From Planctomycetota bacterium (GTDB taxonomy: Bacteria; Planctomycetota; Planctomycetia; Gemmatales; Gemmataceae): a DNA stretch of 44,613 nucleotides. Of the stretch, positions 1-7,115 are shown in pieces (within the stretch, counting starts at the first letter, position 1; every line of letters starts with the position of its first letter). Location of the stretch: contig VGYC01000040.1 in assembly GCA_016873095.1 (NCBI GenBank), positions 1-44,613 on the forward strand, read 5' to 3'. The notes beneath the pieces are model-generated. The model did no database searches. It saw only the letters and a program-made list of their open reading frames with translations, and was not told the origin of the DNA. The translations under genes and the position numbers were made by a program.

Positions 1-122
1 ACCGCAGTCACGACGAACAGCAAGAAGCCATCGAAGAATACCTGCGCTGGCGCAACGGCCACTACGAGATATCCATGGAGCGCTGGAAAACCTACAAACG
101 TCACCAAAGCAAAGCTGCATGA
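1..122 (+). CDS. 3' end of an unidentified gene (partial)
   Basis: An open frame enters the window at base 3 and ends at the TGA at 120-122, giving a 39-residue C-terminus. It is rich in charged and aromatic residues, with an EEYLRWRNGHYE segment and a basic tail ending in SKAA. The style (Trp/Arg/Tyr-rich, basic end) is compatible with the C-terminus of a DDE transposase, but that is only an impression and no catalytic motif lies inside the window. The gene's start is outside the window. Confidence 0.45.
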   Translation, partial: RSHDEQQEAIEEYLRWRNGHYEISMERWKTYKRHQSKAA

Positions 123-444
123 GAACTTAGAAAACGCGAAACTTGCGAACTGGAAACGGCACTAGCCGCTCTGTCGCTGACAGAGACTGGACTGGCTCGG
201 CCGCGACAGGCAAACCCAGCAAGGTGATTAGCGAGTCGAGGGTTACCACGGGACGTCTCCAGTCACAAGTACACGAGATTGAAGTTTATCTGCCGAGCAA
301 TTGCGATTCAACACAACTCGCAAATCCCACGCCTTCCCCGGCGAACTACCTTCGGGATGAGTCACCGCGAGGGGGGAAGCTGTTTTTCCCCGGTTACCCA
401 TTTGCACCCATTTGTCCAGCAACATCATCACGAAGGAGATGGGC
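123..444. other. Intergenic stretch, no gene recognised
   Basis: About 320 bases without a convincing gene. Short open frames here lack ribosome-binding sites and protein-like composition. A G-run/C-run inverted repeat (GGGGAA ... TTCCCC, around 374-391) could form a weak hairpin. The last bases hold the ribosome-binding site AAGGAG (433-438) of the next gene. Confidence 0.5.
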
Positions 445-1227
445 ATGTTCCGCAAGACTGTTGTGGGGCTGGTCGTGGTGGCCGGCCTGATGTTCTTCAT
501 CAAGAAGACCAGCTTCCTCAGCTACGCCGGCACGCTGTGGAGCCAGGCGACCAGGGAGGCGGAAGAGCAGGTGCCGACAAAGTTCGAGATCGAGCGGGCC
601 CGGCGTGAGATCGCGGCCATGGACGGCGATATCAGCGGCGCGTTGCGGCCCATCGCCGAGTACATGGCCGCCATCAATCGGCTCAAGAAAGACGTCAAGA
701 CGGCGCGCGCCGCCCTCACAGAACAGAAGGCCAGCATTCTCGCCATGACCCGCGATCTGGATGGCAACCCGACCGTGCTCGTCTATGCCGGCGAGGAATT
801 TTCCGCCGAACGCGTCCGCCGCAAGCTGCAAGGCGACTTCGAATCGTACAAGCGTTGCGAGGCGCATCTCAAGAGCCAGGAGAAGTTGCTGGAAGCGAAG
901 GAACGCTCGCTGACCGCCAGCCGCGAGCAGCTATCGAAACTGGTTGCCAAGAAACGCGACTACGAGGTCCGTCTTGCACAGCTGGAAGCCGACGAGGAGA
1001 CGCTGCAAACCGCCCGTATCGGCAGCAAGCTGCCCTTCACCGACAACCGCTCGACGGAGATCGAGGCCGCCCTCGGCAAGATCGAGAACCGGCTGGAGGT
1101 GCAACGCGCCGAGATCGAGCTGGCCAACGGCCCGCAGGCGCACGACTTCATCCCGGTCCAAGCCCGCAACCGTCCGGGCGCGGTCGCGAGCGTGGAGGAG
1201 ATCCGTCAGCACTTGGGCGCGAATTAG
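445..1227 (+). CDS. Membrane-anchored coiled-coil protein, unknown function
   Basis: A 260-residue protein with one N-terminal membrane helix (about residues 5-20, VVGLVVVAGLMFF) and then a long charged region rich in Ala, Glu, Lys, Arg and Leu (about 35-235) that reads as coiled coil. The C-terminus becomes Pro/Val-rich (HDFIPVQARNRPGAVASVEE). The ATG at 445 is preferred because AAGGAG at 433-438 lies 6 bases before it; an upstream TTG at 412 has no such site. It probably sits in the envelope with the coiled coil on one side of the membrane. It is the first gene of a same-strand cluster with FHA and Ser/Thr kinase genes, which suggests a signalling or scaffold role. That role is inference; no enzymatic motif is visible. 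Confidence 0.75.
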   Translation: MFRKTVVGLVVVAGLMFFIKKTSFLSYAGTLWSQATREAEEQVPTKFEIERARREIAAMDGDISGALRPIAEYMAAINRLKKDVKTARAALTEQKASILAMTRDLDGNPTVLVYAGEEFSAERVRRKLQGDFESYKRCEAHLKSQEKLLEAKERSLTASREQLSKLVAKKRDYEVRLAQLEADEETLQTARIGSKLPFTDNRSTEIEAALGKIENRLEVQRAEIELANGPQAHDFIPVQARNRPGAVASVEEIRQHLGAN

Positions 1228-1294
1228 TGTTCAGTTTTCAGTGTTCAGTTTTCAGCAAGCAAGATCGGGACAGTCTTACTGAACACTGAAAACT
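1228..1294. repeat. Tandem 14-bp repeat with a 17-bp inverted copy
   Basis: TGTTCAGTTTTCAG occurs twice in tandem (1228-1241 and 1242-1255) directly after the stop codon of the coiled-coil gene. The 17 bases at 1233-1249 are matched perfectly as a reverse complement at 1278-1294, leaving a 28-base spacer. The element could form a long stem-loop between the two genes, either as a transcript end or as a dispersed intergenic repeat. Confidence 0.8.
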
Positions 1295-1298
1295 CTGT

Positions 1299-1304
1299 TA
1301 GAAT
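1299..1304 (+). promoter_or_regulatory. Candidate -10 element TAGAAT before the FHA gene
   Basis: TAGAAT matches the sigma-70 -10 consensus at five of six positions and lies just before the ATGs of the FHA gene. No good -35 box is seen at 17 bases (TTACTG). If used, the leader would be very short or absent. The same hexamer precedes eight other genes in the window. Confidence 0.35.
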
Positions 1305-1314
1305 GATGGCAGGC

Positions 1315-1896
1315 ATGGTGGACCAATTCCTTCTCTGGGTGGACGGCGTGGGCGGCTACCGTATCTGCCTGGGTGGGCGAGTACGGATCGGCCAGGCGGT
1401 GCCGGGGACGGAAGTGGAAGCGCCGGTGTTCGCCGACATCGGCCGGCATCATGCCACGGTGACGCGCGACGAGGAAGGCTATGTCCTGGAGGCGGTCAAG
1501 AAAACGCAGGTGAACGGCCAGCCGATCGACAAGGCCGTGCTCCGCGACGGTGACCGGCTCACGCTCGGCAGCGCTTGCCAGTTTCAGCTCGGCATGGCCG
1601 TGTCGATGAGCGCGACCGCCCGGCTGCACCTGGTCAGCGGGCATCGCTTTCCGAACGGCGTCGATGCCGTGTTCCTGCTGGCCGATTCGCTGGTGCTGGG
1701 GCCCGACCCGGAAGTACACGTGGAGATTGCTGACCTGGAGCAGCCGCTGCATCTGTACCGCTGCGGGGGCCGGCTCGGCATCCACGCAGCCGGGGAATTC
1801 AGCATCGACGGGCGGCCCTGCCGTGACCGCGGCATCCTTGAATCGAGCAGCGTTGTCCGCGGCAAGGGCTTCTCGCTGGCGCTGGAGCCCGTATAG
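1315..1896 (+). CDS. FHA-domain protein
   Basis: A protein of about 193 residues. The first half fits a forkhead-associated domain, which binds phosphothreonine peptides: a hydrophobic strand pattern, then RHHATV, a strand, QVNGQPI and LRDGDRLTLGSACQFQL. These correspond to the SxxH-like, N-G and GD-x-I/L positions of the fold. The second half (about 105-193) repeats beta-strand-rich features (VFLLADSLVLGP, FSIDGRPC) and may be a second, degenerate FHA-like unit. In-frame ATGs exist at 1303, 1306 and 1315; none has a strong ribosome-binding site, and 1315 is chosen because the domain begins soon after. It lies 53 bases upstream of a Ser/Thr kinase gene on the same strand, so it plausibly reads out phosphorylation by that kinase (inference). 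Confidence 0.75.
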   Translation: MVDQFLLWVDGVGGYRICLGGRVRIGQAVPGTEVEAPVFADIGRHHATVTRDEEGYVLEAVKKTQVNGQPIDKAVLRDGDRLTLGSACQFQLGMAVSMSATARLHLVSGHRFPNGVDAVFLLADSLVLGPDPEVHVEIADLEQPLHLYRCGGRLGIHAAGEFSIDGRPCRDRGILESSSVVRGKGFSLALEPV

Positions 1897-1949
1897 CGGC
1901 GTTTAGCGGGGAGCCGACAGGCGACCGAAGCACGCGTAGGAACCGTCCC

Positions 1950-3422
1950 ATGAAGTTCACCTACACCACGGGACACCGGCCGCTGGAAGGATATACGCTC
2001 AAGCGCGGCATCGGCCGGGGCGGGTTCGGCGAGGTCTATTATGCCGTCAGCGATGCAGGCAAGGAAGTCGCCCTCAAACGCATCTTTCAGAATGTCGAGG
2101 TCGAGCTGCGCGGCATCGCTCAGTGCCTCAACCTCAAGCATCCCAACCTCGTCCATCTCTTCGACCTCCGCACCGACGCCAACGGCGACCACTGGGTCGT
2201 CATGGAATATGTTTCAGGCGAGTCGATGGCCCAGATCCTGGGGCGAAACCCGCATGGCGTCGGCAGCGAGCTGGCCCGGCAATGGTTCGCCGGACTCGCC
2301 GCCGGCATCGGCTACCTGCACGACAACGGCATCGTCCATCGCGATCTGAAGCCGGCCAACATCTTCCTCGAGAACGGCGTCATCAAGGTCGGCGATTACG
2401 GGCTCTCCAAGTTCATCGCCAGCACCGAGGCGTCCGCGCAGACGCAGAGCATCGGCACGGTCCACTACATGGCCCCGGAGATCTCGACGGGCAACTACAA
2501 CCGGCAGGTGGACATCTACGCCTCCGGCATCATGCTGTACGAGATGCTCACCGGCCGCGTGCCGTTCGACGGCGAGAGCGCCGGCGAGATCCTCATGAAG
2601 CATCTGACGCTGGCGCCGGATTTGACCGGCGTGTCGTCGCCGTTCGTGCCCATCCTGCACAAGGCGCTGTGCAAGAACGCCGCCAGCCGGTATCGCACGA
2701 TGGCGGAGATGGCCAAGGACGTGCAGCGGACCGAGCCGGCAGCGTCCGTGCCCGATCCGCTCGGCAATTCCGCGTCGCCCAACGGCAAGCTGGCGGACAC
2801 GGTCGTCGAGCCAGTTGCGTTGCCGACGCTGACGCGGGCGCTGGCCGAACTGGCCGGCTCGCTGCTGCTGGCGGCCTGCATTGCGGGAGCACTGGGGCTG
2901 GCCTGGGAGATCCTCGTGCAGCCGGGCAACAACAGTGCGGTGCTCGAGGTCTTCGGTCTGGCGACGGCTTGCTCGTGGTGCGTGCTCGTTCCCGCCAAGG
3001 CCTGGCGGCAGCCGGCCGACGACTCCTGGCCGAGACGCTTCATCATGACGGCGCTGGGGCTGGCGCTCGGCATCGTCGCCGCCTGGCTGGAGGGGCAGCC
3101 GCTGGAAGACGTGCTGAATCTGCCAGGCTCGACCGCGCGCCTGGAAGCGCTGCGCTTCATGGGCCTGTTTGGCTTGTCGTTCTTTCTGATGCGCTGGTGG
3201 AAGCTGGCGGAACGGACGCGACCGCTGCGATTTGATCTCGGTCCTGTGGTGCTGGCCGCCATCCTGGCGTTCGTGCTGTCGCTGCTGCTGCCGATCCAGG
3301 GCAACCGCCACATTGCGGTGCTGGCCCTGACCGCCAGCGCTGCCATCGTGCAGCTTGTCTCGCCGTGGCAACCGCCGCAACCGAAGCGGTCCCGGCCGCA
3401 ACGGCTGCGCTTCTCGTCGTGA
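1950..3422 (+). CDS. Membrane Ser/Thr protein kinase (Hanks type)
   Basis: A 490-residue protein. The N-terminal kinase domain (about 14-270) has the glycine loop GRGGFGEV (22-29), the ATP-binding Lys43, the catalytic loop HRDLKPAN (130-137), the metal-binding motif as DYG (149-151) instead of the usual DFG, and APE (175-177), so it should be active. The region from about 290 to 470 holds several hydrophobic helices, placing the kinase domain in the cytoplasm with a multi-pass membrane domain behind it instead of the single helix and external sensor common in bacterial kinases. The ATG at 1950 follows a weak GTAGGAA. It lies downstream of the FHA gene and is followed after 36 bases by a secreted-protein gene, so these form a likely operon. 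Confidence 0.93.
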   Translation: MKFTYTTGHRPLEGYTLKRGIGRGGFGEVYYAVSDAGKEVALKRIFQNVEVELRGIAQCLNLKHPNLVHLFDLRTDANGDHWVVMEYVSGESMAQILGRNPHGVGSELARQWFAGLAAGIGYLHDNGIVHRDLKPANIFLENGVIKVGDYGLSKFIASTEASAQTQSIGTVHYMAPEISTGNYNRQVDIYASGIMLYEMLTGRVPFDGESAGEILMKHLTLAPDLTGVSSPFVPILHKALCKNAASRYRTMAEMAKDVQRTEPAASVPDPLGNSASPNGKLADTVVEPVALPTLTRALAELAGSLLLAACIAGALGLAWEILVQPGNNSAVLEVFGLATACSWCVLVPAKAWRQPADDSWPRRFIMTALGLALGIVAAWLEGQPLEDVLNLPGSTARLEALRFMGLFGLSFFLMRWWKLAERTRPLRFDLGPVVLAAILAFVLSLLLPIQGNRHIAVLALTASAAIVQLVSPWQPPQPKRSRPQRLRFSS

Positions 3423-3458
3423 CCGTTTGGCGTCTTGCCGCCGCATATGAGGGATCTC

Positions 3459-4016
3459 ATGCCGCGCCGCTTCGTAGCGCTGATCGCCGTCGCCTGGCTG
3501 AGCGGCGTTGCGCTCATCGAGGCGCGAGCGCAACACGGCCGCAGCCAGCCGTCGCACGCCGGCTGGCCCGAACGCATCGAAGGCTTCGGCCTCGATCTGT
3601 CTGCTGCCAAAGGCCACGCTTATCTTTCAGCCTGCCGGGAAGTCGAGACATACCTCGAGCGCCTGCAACCGCCGATCAAGGCATGGCGGCCGACGGTCGC
3701 ATACATCCGCGCCCACATGGTGGACAGCGAGGCTGCCGGGCCGGACCTGCCGCTGGATCCCGGCATCGCCAGGCGCTGGGTCTTGCTGCTGAAGCCGCCA
3801 GACCTGGATTCTTTCCGCCGACTCGATGAAAGCAAGCACGGGCTCGCTCGCGACGAGCACCGACGGCAACGACTCGCGACATTTGCTAGAATGATTGTCG
3901 GCGTGCTCCTGCTTGTTGTCATCGCTGGCGCGGGTTGCAGGCGGACTCATGGCCAGGCTAACCGATCCAGAGACCCTCAAATGCTACCAGAGCGCGCTGA
4001 GAAACTGGCGATTTGA
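3459..4016 (+). CDS. Secreted protein of unknown function with C-terminal hydrophobic segment
   Basis: A 185-residue protein with an N-terminal signal peptide (RRFVALIAVAWLSGVALIEARA). The middle is Pro/Arg/Leu-rich without a recognised motif, and a second hydrophobic stretch lies near the C-terminus (MIVGVLLLVVIAGAG, then CRR). The ATG at 3459 has GAGGG about 5 bases upstream; an ATG at 3447 is possible. The last 68 bases overlap the next gene in another frame, so the C-terminus may have been altered when the following toxin-antitoxin pair arrived. An internal ATG at 3891 would encode a peptide resembling a lipoprotein signal sequence, so a separate small product cannot be excluded. Confidence 0.6.
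   Translation: MPRRFVALIAVAWLSGVALIEARAQHGRSQPSHAGWPERIEGFGLDLSAAKGHAYLSACREVETYLERLQPPIKAWRPTVAYIRAHMVDSEAAGPDLPLDPGIARRWVLLLKPPDLDSFRRLDESKHGLARDEHRRQRLATFARMIVGVLLLVVIAGAGCRRTHGQANRSRDPQMLPERAEKLAI
3887..3892 (+). promoter_or_regulatory. Candidate -10 element TAGAAT before the toxin-antitoxin pair
   Basis: TAGAAT lies inside the 3' part of the preceding gene, 56 bases ahead of the ATG at 3949. No clear -35 box is present. It would let the toxin-antitoxin pair be transcribed independently of the kinase operon. Confidence 0.3.
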
Positions 4017-4308
4017 CGGCTTCATCGTGTTCGAAAAGGATGCGGCTGCCGGACTGCGCAAGCACCTGGAAGGCCACACGCAAAAGAGCTTCAAGGAACT
4101 GCTTTACCGCTTCGTGGTCATTGAAGACAACGAGGTCGACCAGGTTGTCGAGAGTCGCGAACACTGGAGGGATAGGTGGTCGCACCATTACGACCTGCGT
4201 CCCGTGATCGATGGCGTAAAATACTATGTCGAAACCAGGTTGTACTATCGAAAGCCGGACGATCCGGACGACCCAATGGTCTATCTGGTGAACATCAAGC
4301 CTGCGTGA
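3949..4308 (+). CDS. Candidate toxin of an MqsR/MqsA-like pair
   Basis: A 119-residue protein. The sequence does not match a family with certainty. Its place immediately before an MqsA-like antitoxin gene, its size, and the layout of its C-terminal half (a DLRPVIDG turn, then strand KYYVETRLYYR and a last strand MVYLVNIKP) resemble the MqsR branch of RelE-type mRNA interferases, where the toxin gene also comes first. MqsR proteins are usually near 100 residues; the N-terminal part (LKCYQSALRNWRFDGFIVF) is extra. The ATG at 3949 is chosen; the upstream TTG at 3895 would add a hydrophobic stretch that does not fit a cytoplasmic toxin. It overlaps the previous gene by 68 bases, and 4 bases separate it from the antitoxin gene. 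Function is inferred from context. Confidence 0.55.
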   Translation: MARLTDPETLKCYQSALRNWRFDGFIVFEKDAAAGLRKHLEGHTQKSFKELLYRFVVIEDNEVDQVVESREHWRDRWSHHYDLRPVIDGVKYYVETRLYYRKPDDPDDPMVYLVNIKPA

Positions 4309-4312
4309 GGTC

Positions 4313-4786
4313 ATGATGCCTGCGACACATCAGAAATCGCGGCCGTTTCCATGGCGCTGCCCCGCTTGCATGATGGATGAGGTGGTTCCGTCATGCGTGC
4401 CTTATCAGATCGACATCAAGCACGATGGCGTCCTGCATGCCGTTTCTCTGCCGAATCTCAAGGTCCCGCGTTGCAGGTCTTGCGGCGAATTGCTATTCGA
4501 TGATGCTGCTGATGAACAGATCAACGTCGCCTTGCGTGAGCTCTTGCAATTGCTTTCTCCCGAGCAGATTCGCGCGGGCCGAGTACAACTCGGAGTCGAT
4601 CAGCAGCAGCTGGCAAACGACCTCGGAACCAGGCTCGAAACCATCGCACGTTGCGAAGACGGCTCGCACATCCAGAGCAAGACATTGGATAACTTGCTGC
4701 GCGTCTATTTCGCAGTTCCTGGCGCCCGCGCGGTGCTGCAAGGCGCGGCGTCGCAGATCGGCGTGCAGCCGACGAACGCAGGCTAA
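4313..4786 (+). CDS. MqsA/YgiT-like zinc-finger HTH antitoxin
   Basis: A 157-residue protein. The N-terminal part has two CxxC pairs (C16/C19 in RCPAC and C54/C57 in CRSCG) spaced as in the zinc-binding domain of MqsA/YgiT antitoxins. The C-terminal part (about 80-140) contains a helix-turn-helix of the XRE kind (LGVDQQQLANDLGTRLETIARCEDG). In known pairs the N-terminal domain binds the toxin and the HTH represses the operon. The start could be ATG 4313 or 4316, after the GAGG overlapping the upstream stop. It is co-directional with the candidate toxin 4 bases upstream. Cys and HTH signatures are seen directly; partner and operon autoregulation are inferred. Confidence 0.75.
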   Translation: MMPATHQKSRPFPWRCPACMMDEVVPSCVPYQIDIKHDGVLHAVSLPNLKVPRCRSCGELLFDDAADEQINVALRELLQLLSPEQIRAGRVQLGVDQQQLANDLGTRLETIARCEDGSHIQSKTLDNLLRVYFAVPGARAVLQGAASQIGVQPTNAG

Positions 4787-4799
4787 ACCGAGGTTCCAC

Positions 4800-5420
4800 A
4801 TGCCATCCGAAAGCGATCGCTTGTTGATTGACCGGATTCGCGACGGCGACGCCGTTGCCTGGGAGGACCTCATCGCACGCTACGAGGGGCGGCTGCTTGC
4901 CTTCGTCCATCGCCGCATTCACGACCGCACGGCCAGCGAGGACGTCGTCCAGGAGACCTTCGTCGGCTTCCTCAACAGCCTGCCGAACTTCGATGAGAAC
5001 CGCGAGCTGCAGACGTACCTGTTCACCATCGCCTCGCACAAGCTGACCGATTTCCTGCGGCGGACCGGGCGGCATCCCATGCAGCATGTCTCCGAGGGGC
5101 CGGACGACGTGCTGCACCAGGAGACGGATTCCAACCCGGCCGCCTCCAGCCTGGCCCGCAGCCGCGAGCGCAAGCAGCTTGAGAGCGAGGCGGTCGCCCG
5201 CTGCCTCGGCCCCATGCTCCGCCAATGGCAGGAGTCCGGCGACCACGTGCGCGTCAAGGTCCTGGAACTGCTCTTCGTCAAGGGCTGGGCCAACTGCGAT
5301 GTCGCCAAGCACCTCAAGGTCAATGAGCAGCAGGTCGCCAACTACCGCTTCGCGGCGCTGAAGAAGCTCTCGGAACGCCTGCAAGAGGCAGGCCTGCCGG
5401 GCGAGCTATTTCCGGCATGA
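4800..5420 (+). CDS. ECF-type RNA polymerase sigma factor
   Basis: A 206-residue sigma-70 family protein. Region 2 is near the N-terminus (DAVAWEDLIARYEGRLLAFV, then ASEDVVQETFVGFL), followed by a linker. Region 4 has a helix-turn-helix near the C-terminus (CDVAKHLKVNEQQVANYRFAALKKL). It has only regions 2 and 4, as expected for extracytoplasmic-function sigma factors. ATG 4800 has GAGG 6 bases upstream; the open frame extends to 4377 but that part is antisense to nothing and overlaps the antitoxin in another frame. It lies 13 bases after the antitoxin gene and is convergent with the next gene. No anti-sigma gene is adjacent, so control may run through the nearby kinase and FHA proteins, a common planctomycete arrangement (inference). 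Confidence 0.88.
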   Translation: MPSESDRLLIDRIRDGDAVAWEDLIARYEGRLLAFVHRRIHDRTASEDVVQETFVGFLNSLPNFDENRELQTYLFTIASHKLTDFLRRTGRHPMQHVSEGPDDVLHQETDSNPAASSLARSRERKQLESEAVARCLGPMLRQWQESGDHVRVKVLELLFVKGWANCDVAKHLKVNEQQVANYRFAALKKLSERLQEAGLPGELFPA

Positions 5421-5451
5421 GAGGGTGCGGACTTCGGCAGAGCAAGGCCCG

Positions 5452-7002
5452 TCACTTGCTATTCTTGGCGCGCGCATTATCGAGCATTCTCTGACACTCG
5501 TTTCGCGCATTCGTATTGGTGGCGTTCTCCAGCGCGCGCTGCAGATGTTCGACCGCCTCCGCGTATTGCCCGGTCTCGAGAAACACCTCGCCCAGCGTGC
5601 GATGCCAGCGATGCTTCGCGCTCTTGATCTTGCTGGCTGGAGGGTCGGCGGCAGCGGACCGGGCCGCAGCAAGAGCCCTGTCCTTGTCCTGGGCCTTCAG
5701 CCATGACATGGCCGCATCCGCGCGCATGCGCGAGCGAACGGCCGGCGGGGCGCGCTGAGCCAGCTTTTCAAGTAACTCGGCCGCCTGCTTGTGCTTGCCC
5801 GACCCGAGCAGCTTGTTGAGATCGTTGCGACTGTCGTCGTCCTTGCTGTTGGGCTCGGGATCACTTGCCGGCGGATCCTTGGGGATCTTGGGCGTCGCTT
5901 CCCTCAGGACGAGAGACTGGAAGAACGCGGCGGCATCCTTGTGATACGGGCTGCTGGCCGGGCCCAGCACCATCAACTGATAGAGATCGTCGCGCACAAC
6001 CATCATGCGAATCTGCGCATGGCCGTTGCCAAGGACATCCATCTGCAGTTCGCGCCACGCATGGCCGGCTTTTGGACCCGACCCCTCCCTGCGAATGTTG
6101 CCCGCCAGGCTTTGTTTCAGCCGATCGCGCACCCCCGTGAGGGCGGCATCTGCCGGCCGGGCCGTCAGCGTGTTCGGTGGAAACCGGGCCAGCATGACTT
6201 GAAAGGCCGTCTTGTCCGGCATCTCGCGACTCAACAGGACTGTCTGCGCCCCTTCAGGGGACGTATCCTGCTTTTCCGCACTGGGGGCGGCGCCGGGCGG
6301 CATCTTGATGGAAAACGCATTGCTGCGCGAAAGGACTGTGCTCCAACCGGCAGTCGGGTCCTTCGGCACGTTTTTCCCGGAATCGTTCTTTGGAACAATG
6401 GGCGGTTCGTTATTGGGGCCGCGGGCCTTGGCCGTCTGCTGAAATTCCTCTTTCGAGATCGTGCGCACCGAGCCGTCGCGCAGCCGTTGCATGGCCGACG
6501 CTTCAACTCCGACCCGTTGCAGATCTTCAAGCTGCAACGGCGCCTTGCGGAACATGTCCAGATGATTGTGGTACGCCAGGCCGATGATTTTCATGTCCAG
6601 CTCGGCCTGGCGATCTCTGCGCGGACCGTCGGACTTGCCCAGCAGCATGATGAGCAGCACCACGCCGCCGATGACAAGCACGCCACCGCCGGCGCACAGA
6701 GCGATCACCAGGCCCGCGTTGCTCTTGGGTGCTTCGCGCCTCCTGCGGCGCGAGCGCGGCATGTCATCGTCGAGATCGTCGTCCTCGTCGCGTCTGCGCG
6801 TCGCGCCTCTTGGCCTGGCCGGGCGATCCGCCGAGCGCACGGCTTCGCGCGCCGGCCGCCGCCGGTCGTCATCGTCATCGGCCGTCGTCCGGGGCACCGG
6901 CACTGTCGCTCCGCAATGCGGGCAGCGCACCTTGCGCCCGGCCGACTCGTCGCGAACCTTGATTCTCTCCTGGCACTCGAGACAGGCAAGGATGATCGCC
7001 AT
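5452..7002 (-). CDS. Zinc-ribbon membrane protein with C-terminal TPR-like region
   Basis: A 516-residue protein. The N-terminus is a zinc ribbon with C7, C10, C27 and C30 (CLEC ... CPHC), followed by an acidic/Arg-rich low-complexity linker (about 40-95). One membrane helix follows (about 97-121), then a large presumably external domain, and a C-terminal alpha-helical stretch (about 415-510) with TPR-like helices (WLKAQDKDRALAAARSAA, LGEVFLETGQYAEAVEHLQRAL). This architecture is typical of planctomycete proteins of unknown function. ATG 7002 has a strong GAGGGGAAG site upstream. It is the last gene of a minus-strand series with the amidohydrolase, HEAT, groES and response-regulator genes, and its 3' end is 31 bases from the convergent sigma-factor gene. 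Confidence 0.8.
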   Translation of the reverse strand: MAIILACLECQERIKVRDESAGRKVRCPHCGATVPVPRTTADDDDDRRRPAREAVRSADRPARPRGATRRRDEDDDLDDDMPRSRRRRREAPKSNAGLVIALCAGGGVLVIGGVVLLIMLLGKSDGPRRDRQAELDMKIIGLAYHNHLDMFRKAPLQLEDLQRVGVEASAMQRLRDGSVRTISKEEFQQTAKARGPNNEPPIVPKNDSGKNVPKDPTAGWSTVLSRSNAFSIKMPPGAAPSAEKQDTSPEGAQTVLLSREMPDKTAFQVMLARFPPNTLTARPADAALTGVRDRLKQSLAGNIRREGSGPKAGHAWRELQMDVLGNGHAQIRMMVVRDDLYQLMVLGPASSPYHKDAAAFFQSLVLREATPKIPKDPPASDPEPNSKDDDSRNDLNKLLGSGKHKQAAELLEKLAQRAPPAVRSRMRADAAMSWLKAQDKDRALAAARSAAADPPASKIKSAKHRWHRTLGEVFLETGQYAEAVEHLQRALENATNTNARNECQRMLDNARAKNSK

Positions 7003-7115
7003 CGGAGCTTCCCCTCACAAGTTGTGCGCCAGCTGCAGATATCTCTTTTTTTAGCCTGCACGAATGACGGAGGCAAGAAGTCGTCAATGTCACTCCGAGT
7101 CCGAGGCGGAAGCAC

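Noticed and set aside
2214-3617. Long open frame on the minus strand
   Set aside because: It lies opposite the kinase gene, has Arg/Gln/His-rich non-protein composition and no ribosome-binding site; it is the antisense shadow of a GC-rich gene.
4377-4799. N-terminal extension of the sigma factor
   Set aside because: It overlaps the antitoxin gene in another frame and is Ser/Arg-rich; the sigma region 2 begins right after ATG 4800, which has a ribosome-binding site.
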